Under the pieces are notes generated by a model. It ran no database searches, was not told where the DNA came from, and saw only the letters and a program-made list of their open reading frames with translations. The position numbers and the translations under genes were made by a program. A DNA stretch of 64,000 nucleotides from Sulfitobacter undariae (lineage in GTDB: Bacteria; Pseudomonadota; Alphaproteobacteria; Rhodobacterales; Rhodobacteraceae): assembly GCF_014196805.1 (NCBI RefSeq), contig NZ_JACIEI010000002.1, forward strand, positions 1 to 64,000, in the 5' to 3' direction. Shown in pieces: positions 56,201-64,000 of this stretch (position 1 is the stretch's first letter; each line of letters begins with the position of its first letter).

Positions 56201-57349
56201 ATCCTTGGCAAAGTAGCTGTCAAAGGTCCACGCGGCGTCAAGCCAAACGCACAGATCACCGAAGAAGTGTTGGACGAAGTCCTGACACGCGGTCAGTGGT
56301 GGCAGATCGCCCTCGAAGACGAGGACGATGCGAAAATCGTTGAAGCGTTGAACGAGCAGTACGAGATCCAGAAACGGGCCTTGGATGCGCGCTTTGAGGA
56401 CAAAGTCGAGAAAGTACGCCGTGGCGATGATCTGCCCCCAGGTGTGATGAAGATGGTCAAAGTATTCGTAGCGGTGAAGCGCAAGCTGCAGCCGGGCGAT
56501 AAAATGGCCGGTCGTCACGGGAACAAGGGTGTTATCTCCAAAGTGGTCCCGATGGAGGACATGCCGTTCCTCGAAGACGGTACACCGGTCGATTTCTGTC
56601 TGAACCCGCTGGGTGTTCCATCGCGTATGAACGTTGGTCAGATTTTGGAAACACACATGGGCTGGGCCGCACGCGGTCTGGGCATCAACGTGGACGAGGC
56701 GCTGCAAGAATATAAGCGTTCCGGCGATATGACCCCTGTGCGTGAAGCGATGAAGCTGGCCTACGGCGATGATGTCTACGACGAAGGCATCGCTGGTATG
56801 GAAGAGGATGACCTTCTGGAAGCGGCGGGCAACGTGACCCGCGGTGTGCCAATTGCGACACCTGTTTTTGACGGGGCCAAGGAAGCGGACGTAAATGACA
56901 GCCTTGCACGTGCAGGCTTCGATACATCCGGTCAATCGGTTCTGTTCGATGGTCGCACAGGCGAGCAGTTTAGCCGCAAGGTTACTGTTGGCGTGAAATA
57001 CCTGCTGAAACTGCACCACCTTGTGGATGACAAAATCCACGCGCGTTCGACCGGACCATACTCGCTGGTTACCCAGCAGCCATTGGGCGGTAAAGCACAG
57101 TTCGGTGGTCAGCGCTTTGGTGAGATGGAAGTCTGGGCACTTGAAGCCTACGGCGCTGCATACACCTTGCAGGAAATGCTGACCGTGAAATCGGATGACG
57201 TTGCTGGCCGTACAAAAGTGTACGAGAGCATCGTCAAGGGCGAGGACAACTTCGAGGCAGGTATTCCTGAATCGTTCAACGTTCTGGTCAAAGAAGTCCG
57301 GGGCCTCGGCCTGAACATGGAACTCCTGGATGCGGAGGATGAAGAGTAG
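53210..57349 (+). CDS. rpoB: DNA-directed RNA polymerase subunit beta
   Basis: Catalytic-core subunit and rifampicin target. The 1379-aa product is full length, with [20 protein letters not shown] in the rifampicin region (unchanged Asp, His and Ser positions as far as I can align), [20 protein letters not shown], and the C-terminal [21 protein letters not shown] 53210 gives the family start [13 protein letters not shown] 53198 would add four residues. Large antisense frames over this gene are shadows. Confidence 0.97.
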   Translation: MAQSFLGQKRLRKYYGKIREVLEMPNLIEVQKSSYDLFLNSGDAETPTDGDGIQGVFQSVFPIKDFNETSILEYVKYELEKPKYDVEECQQRDMTYAAPLKVTLRLIVFDVDEDTGAKSVKDIKEQDVFMGDMPLMTPNGTFVVNGTERVIVSQMHRSPGVFFDHDKGKTHSSGKLLFACRIIPYRGSWLDFEFDAKDIVFCRIDRRRKLPVTTLLYSLGLDQEAIMDAYYNTVTYRLEAGKGWVAPFFPERVRGTRPTYDIVDADSGEILFEAGKKVTPRAVKKLIDEGNVTSLLLPYDHIQGTFVSKDIINEETGAIYVEAGDEMTLEYDKDGTLIGGTAKELIDAGITEIPLLDIDNVNVGPYMRNTMAADKNMNRDTALMDIYRVMRPGEPPTVEAASNLFDTLFFDSERYDLSAVGRVKMNMRLALEKEDTQRTLDRDDIVACIKALVDLRDGRGDIDDIDHLGNRRVRSVGELMENQYRVGLLRMERAIKERMSSVEIDTVMPQDLINAKPAAAAVREFFGSSQLSQFMDQTNPLSEVTHKRRLSALGPGGLTRERAGFEVRDVHPTHYGRMCPIETPEGPNIGLINSLATFARVNKYGFIETPYRKVKDGIVSDDVQYMSATEEMRHTVAQANAHLDENMKFVNDLVSTRKSGDYTLSPSMNVDLIDVSPKQLVSVAASLIPFLENDDANRALMGSNMQRQAVPLLRAEAPLVGTGIEEVVARDSGAAYMARRAGVIDQVDATRIVIRATEDLELGDAGVDIYRMRKFQRSNQNTCINQRPLVKVGETVTKGQVIADGPSTDMGELALGKNVIVAFMPWNGYNYEDSILISERVSRDDVFTSIHIEEFEVAARDTKLGPEEITRDIPNVGEEALRNLDEAGIVYIGADVEPGDILVGKITPKGESPMTPEEKLLRAIFGEKASDVRDTSLRVKPGDFGTVVEVRVFNRHGVEKDERALQIEREEVERLARDRDDEMAILDRNIFARLREVILGKVAVKGPRGVKPNAQITEEVLDEVLTRGQWWQIALEDEDDAKIVEALNEQYEIQKRALDARFEDKVEKVRRGDDLPPGVMKMVKVFVAVKRKLQPGDKMAGRHGNKGVISKVVPMEDMPFLEDGTPVDFCLNPLGVPSRMNVGQILETHMGWAARGLGINVDEALQEYKRSGDMTPVREAMKLAYGDDVYDEGIAGMEEDDLLEAAGNVTRGVPIATPVFDGAKEADVNDSLARAGFDTSGQSVLFDGRTGEQFSRKVTVGVKYLLKLHHLVDDKIHARSTGPYSLVTQQPLGGKAQFGGQRFGEMEVWALEAYGAAYTLQEMLTVKSDDVAGRTKVYESIVKGEDNFEAGIPESFNVLVKEVRGLGLNMELLDAEDEE

Positions 57350-57374
57350 GGCATAGCCGGAATTTAACATTCCA

Positions 57375-57400
57375 GACTGCCCTTTGAGAGAAGGGCAGTC
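57375..57400 (+). other. Perfect 10-bp hairpin in the rpoB-rpoC spacer
   Basis: 57375-57384 pairs with 57391-57400 around a 6-nt loop, 42 nt before the rpoC start. No T-run follows, so it is not a full terminator; it could be an mRNA processing or stability element. Confidence 0.55.
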
Positions 57401-57441
57401 CCTCTCTCCACCGCTTTCGAGAATAAATCTAAGGATTGAAA

Positions 57442-61692
<4,251 letters not shown>

Positions 61693-61720
61693 GTCGCGCC
61701 TTTTCTAACTGATCTGATAG

Positions 61721-61752
61721 GCCCCCGTATCCCAAGGATGCGGGGGCTTTTC
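61721..61752 (+). terminator. Rho-independent terminator after rpoC
   Basis: A 12-bp stem with one G-T pair (61721-61732 with 61736-61747), CAA loop and a T-run end the rplJ-rpoC unit. Confidence 0.9.
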
Positions 61753-61849
61753 TGTTTGCGGGTGGTTTGAAATACGAGAGAACTGCATGCTATGGATTGC
61801 TCTGTCTGTGATGTTCGCGCACAGTCCAAGGGAAGCATAGGAATGACCG

Positions 61850-62719
61850 ATGTCCCCAAATACTGCCGGTGCGTTACTCATGATGGCCTCTATGGCTGCG
61901 TTTGTTACAAATGACACTTTTCTAAAACTGACAGGTGGCACATTGCCCCTGTTTCAGTTGGTTTTTATGCGCAGCATTATGGGAACCATACTCATCCTCA
62001 TAGTAGCGCGAAGCCTCGGACCTTTGCGCCTCTATGCCTCAACGCATGACAAATGGGTTATCGTTCTGCGGAGTTTGGCCGAGGTTCTGACAGCCTATCT
62101 ATTTCTCAACGCGTTGTTCCACATGCCATTGGGGAACCTCACCGCGATCATGCAGGTTGTGCCGCTTACAGTAACACTCGGCTCTGCGCTGATCTTTCGC
62201 GAAGCTGTGGGTTGGCGCCGCATGCTGGCCATTGCCGTAGGGCTAGGGGGGGTGTTGCTGATTATCCGCCCAGGTGGCGATGGTTTTAATGTGTGGTCAA
62301 TCTATGCGCTGGGGGCTGTTGCTGGCGTCACTGTGCGTGACCTTATAACGCGTAGTCTGTCACATGAAGTCTCGGGCATGACGGTTACGCTGGGCACTAT
62401 GGTATGTGTCCTTATCGCGACGGGCCTTGCTTCGCTTACGGAGGAATGGCAGCCCGTCTCAGGTGAATCTGTGAAATTCATTGGCGGCGCCGCTGTCTTT
62501 GTCTCCATCGGGTATTTTGCGGGCATTCAGGCCATGCGTAGGGGTGATGTCGCCTTTAACGCGCCATTTCGCTATACGGGATTGATCGCCGCGATGATCA
62601 TCGGATTTCTTGTGTTCGACGAAGTCCCCAAACCTCTGACGTTTCTTGGCGCGGGCATAGTCATGACGACAGGCTTGTTCACCTTCTACCGCGAGCGCAA
62701 GCTGTCAAAGAGCGCGTGA
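61850..62719 (+). CDS. EamA/DMT-family transporter
   Basis: A 289-aa inner-membrane protein with about ten helices forming two EamA repeats (GALLMMASMAAFVTNDTFLK and, in the second half, IYALGAVAGVTVRDLITRSL). The drug/metabolite family exports amino acids, nucleotides or other small molecules; substrate unknown. ATG 61850 is the frame start, with GGAA about 20 nt upstream and no strong ribosome-binding site. It faces the glycosyltransferase gene, overlapping it by 15 nt. Confidence 0.87.
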   Translation: MSPNTAGALLMMASMAAFVTNDTFLKLTGGTLPLFQLVFMRSIMGTILILIVARSLGPLRLYASTHDKWVIVLRSLAEVLTAYLFLNALFHMPLGNLTAIMQVVPLTVTLGSALIFREAVGWRRMLAIAVGLGGVLLIIRPGGDGFNVWSIYALGAVAGVTVRDLITRSLSHEVSGMTVTLGTMVCVLIATGLASLTEEWQPVSGESVKFIGGAAVFVSIGYFAGIQAMRRGDVAFNAPFRYTGLIAAMIIGFLVFDEVPKPLTFLGAGIVMTTGLFTFYRERKLSKSA

Positions 62720-63516
62720 GAACACCTCTCGTACATGGCTGTCCTTGATCCCGAAGGTCGCCTCGATATGGGCTGCCTGCGCGGCGGACACGGGTTGGTA
62801 ATCAAAGTCGTTCTTACTGCTCTTCATCCGGCTGTCGTTATAGCCATTATGGCCGCGCAGCATCATGTCTTCACCTGTGTAGGTGAGTGTGGGCATAGTT
62901 TTCCACAGATTGTGATGGCCGTGGCTCATGATGGTATCATCGCTACCCGCCTGCACGATAATCCCCAGTGCAATGGCCGAATAGGGGTAATGATAGGGCC
63001 AAAGCTTCAGCCCCTCTCGGTCAGCCTTAAAGACATAGCCTTGGTTGAAGTCGATCGCGACCGAACTGTGCCGCGCGGTAATTGCGCTTAAATCACGCGC
63101 GGCCTGCTTGAACTTCTCAACAAAGCTCAATGCCATTGCATCATCGTCGTCCAGCCGGAATTGCAGGCATGGTGTGTCAGGGGGCCTCGCCAATTATTGA
63201 TGGCTTTTGCCATAATCTTGCGATGTGGCCGCGGCGGAAATTGTTTAATCACACATTGTGGGACATGCGCAGTGAGATCCTGTAACCGCTTGAGGTGTTG
63301 GGGAGGGAGCCACTTTCCAGTTACAATAAGAAAGGTAAAGTCGGGATCGGTTTGCGCCGCGACACTGGGAAGGGTGATGGCTTCGAACAGGAGAAAGCGT
63401 TCTTCTATACGGGCGTCGTCAAAAAGGTATGCAGCCACGTCAGTCTGGTTGTCCCGTCCATTCTGAAAACCGCCACGCCCGACACATGAGAACCGGCAGA
63501 GCCCGACTGTTCGCAT
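62705..63516 (-). pseudogene. Putative rhamnosyltransferase (PF11316-type), frameshifted in a C-run
   Basis: Two frames together make one protein of about 270 aa. 63516 to about 63190 encodes the N-terminal half (VGLCRFSCVGRGGFQ, ERFLLFEAITLPSVAAQTD, FLIVTGKWLPPQH, KINNWRGP-like AINNWRG); the rest down to 62705 encodes the C-terminal half (PCLQFRLDDDDAMALSFVE, MLRGHNGYNDSR). The break lies at a run of five C (minus strand) near 63187-63191; one more C would rejoin the frames as RGPPDTPCLQF. The DDDDA motif is the metal and sugar-nucleotide site. Either a real mutation or a sequencing slip. Confidence 0.75.
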
Positions 63517-63517
63517 C

Positions 63518-64000
63518 TTAACTGCCCTTAAAAATTTGCTGAACGTGGTCGATGTCTATGGCAAAGCGTTTGTGAAATCTCTTGGCATCTTCAAAACTCA
63601 ACGGTGTGACCTGCACACCTTTGACTGCTTTTTGTCTACTGTCATTGGATTCATTATGTCCACGTACAAACATCCGCGGTTCATCAAAGCTGACGGCGGG
63701 CATGAAGCGATTGATCTTGTTATGGGCAAAATTCATGATCGTCAGGTGACAATCGCCCTTCACCCACATGCCAAGAGCCGCGACATCAAAAGGCCGAAAG
63801 ATTTCCGTGGCCGCAATACCATCTGCGCTGTACTCGGCGATGTAACCTTTGGTCCAGTCAAACGCGACGGATTTATGCTGGGCAGTCAGTACGGCACAAT
63901 CCGCTGCCGCTTTACGCAAGCGTTCAACAAAATCCACAGCAACAGCGTCATCATCGTCCAACCGAAATTGCAGGCAAGGCTGTGAAAAATCGCGCCGTGC
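63518..64000 (-). CDS. Putative rhamnosyltransferase (PF11316-type), partial at window edge
   Basis: The C-terminal 160 residues of a second copy of the neighbouring glycosyltransferase; its start lies beyond the right edge. It opens in frame at 64000 with FSQPCLQFRLDDDDAVAVDF, followed by KSVAFDWTKGYIAEY and MFVRGHNESNDSRQ, matching the neighbour motif by motif. It is intact here. The two genes are tandem, 1 nt apart, so they are probably a duplicated pair for surface polysaccharide or glycan work. Confidence 0.85.
   Translation of the reverse strand, partial: ARRDFSQPCLQFRLDDDDAVAVDFVERLRKAAADCAVLTAQHKSVAFDWTKGYIAEYSADGIAATEIFRPFDVAALGMWVKGDCHLTIMNFAHNKINRFMPAVSFDEPRMFVRGHNESNDSRQKAVKGVQVTPLSFEDAKRFHKRFAIDIDHVQQIFKGS

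Noticed and set aside
55202-57370. 722-codon open frame antisense to rpoB
   Set aside because: It lies wholly over rpoB, has low-complexity composition typical of an opposite-strand shadow of strongly biased codons, and shows no family motif. The same holds for other long antisense frames over rpoB and rpoC (53726-54847, 60553-61524).

Overview
The window looks like chromosomal DNA of a marine alphaproteobacterium of the order Rhodobacterales (Roseobacter type). The support is a second heat-shock-type sigma factor of the RpoHII kind, the full aerobic cobalamin route with CobG and CobF, a PF11316-type rhamnosyltransferase pair, and alphaproteobacterial gene order around glnD-murJ and the LpoA-like gene-rsmI-yraN-gshB. 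I see no tRNA or rRNA gene, no CRISPR array, no prophage and no insertion sequence. Almost all of it is core chromosome with short spacers and many 1-20 nt overlaps.

Layout. 1-8.9 kb: aspS, a GNAT acetyltransferase, a response regulator, methylmalonyl-CoA epimerase plus a DUF1467 protein, a reverse-strand run (histone deacetylase-like amidohydrolase, nitroreductase, EI24 membrane protein), then a small DUF6522-like protein, an ArsR-type regulator and an MFS transporter. 8.9-24.9 kb: trpS, a rhomboid-like protein that lacks its catalytic His, murJ, glnD, then an LpoA-like lipoprotein divergent from rsmI-yraN-gshB-hydrolase, yifB, a glutathione S-transferase, a phosphatase-cobU pair, rpoHII-chaN and coaBC.

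26.2-40.4 kb: an adenosylcobalamin riboswitch is followed by a DUF1636 Cys-motif protein, cobW, cobN, cobG, cobH, cobI, cobJ, (cobK reversed), cobL, cobE, cobM, cobB, cobA and cobF. Together these can take uroporphyrinogen III through precorrins 2, 3A, 3B, 4, 5, 6A, 6B and 8 to hydrogenobyrinic acid and its a,c-diamide, and supply the large cobaltochelatase subunit. CobS and CobT must lie elsewhere. cobK is the only gene on the other strand; its start codon shares two bases with that of cobL.

40.4-46.2 kb: a reverse-strand Ugp-like ABC uptake operon headed by a DeoR/GlpR-type repressor and ended by a NagD-like HAD phosphatase. 46.5-61.7 kb: a DUF1127-type small protein, an unrecognised membrane protein, then the transcription/translation block secE, nusG, rplK, rplA, rplJ, rplL, rpoB, rpoC. 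This block is broken by a small secreted-protein gene with an in-frame amber stop (between nusG and rplK) and by an antisense VOC gene (between rplA and rplJ), and it carries several hairpins in its spacers. 61.8-64 kb: an EamA exporter and two tandem glycosyltransferase paralogues on the reverse strand, one apparently frameshifted in a C-run and one cut by the window edge.

I did not find a clear-cut new multi-gene system. The best leads are the riboswitch-first DUF1636 protein as a possible [2Fe-2S] partner of corrin synthesis, the amber-interrupted secreted protein, the inactive-looking rhomboid, and a strong palindrome over a consensus -10 box between the lpoA-like gene and rsmI.
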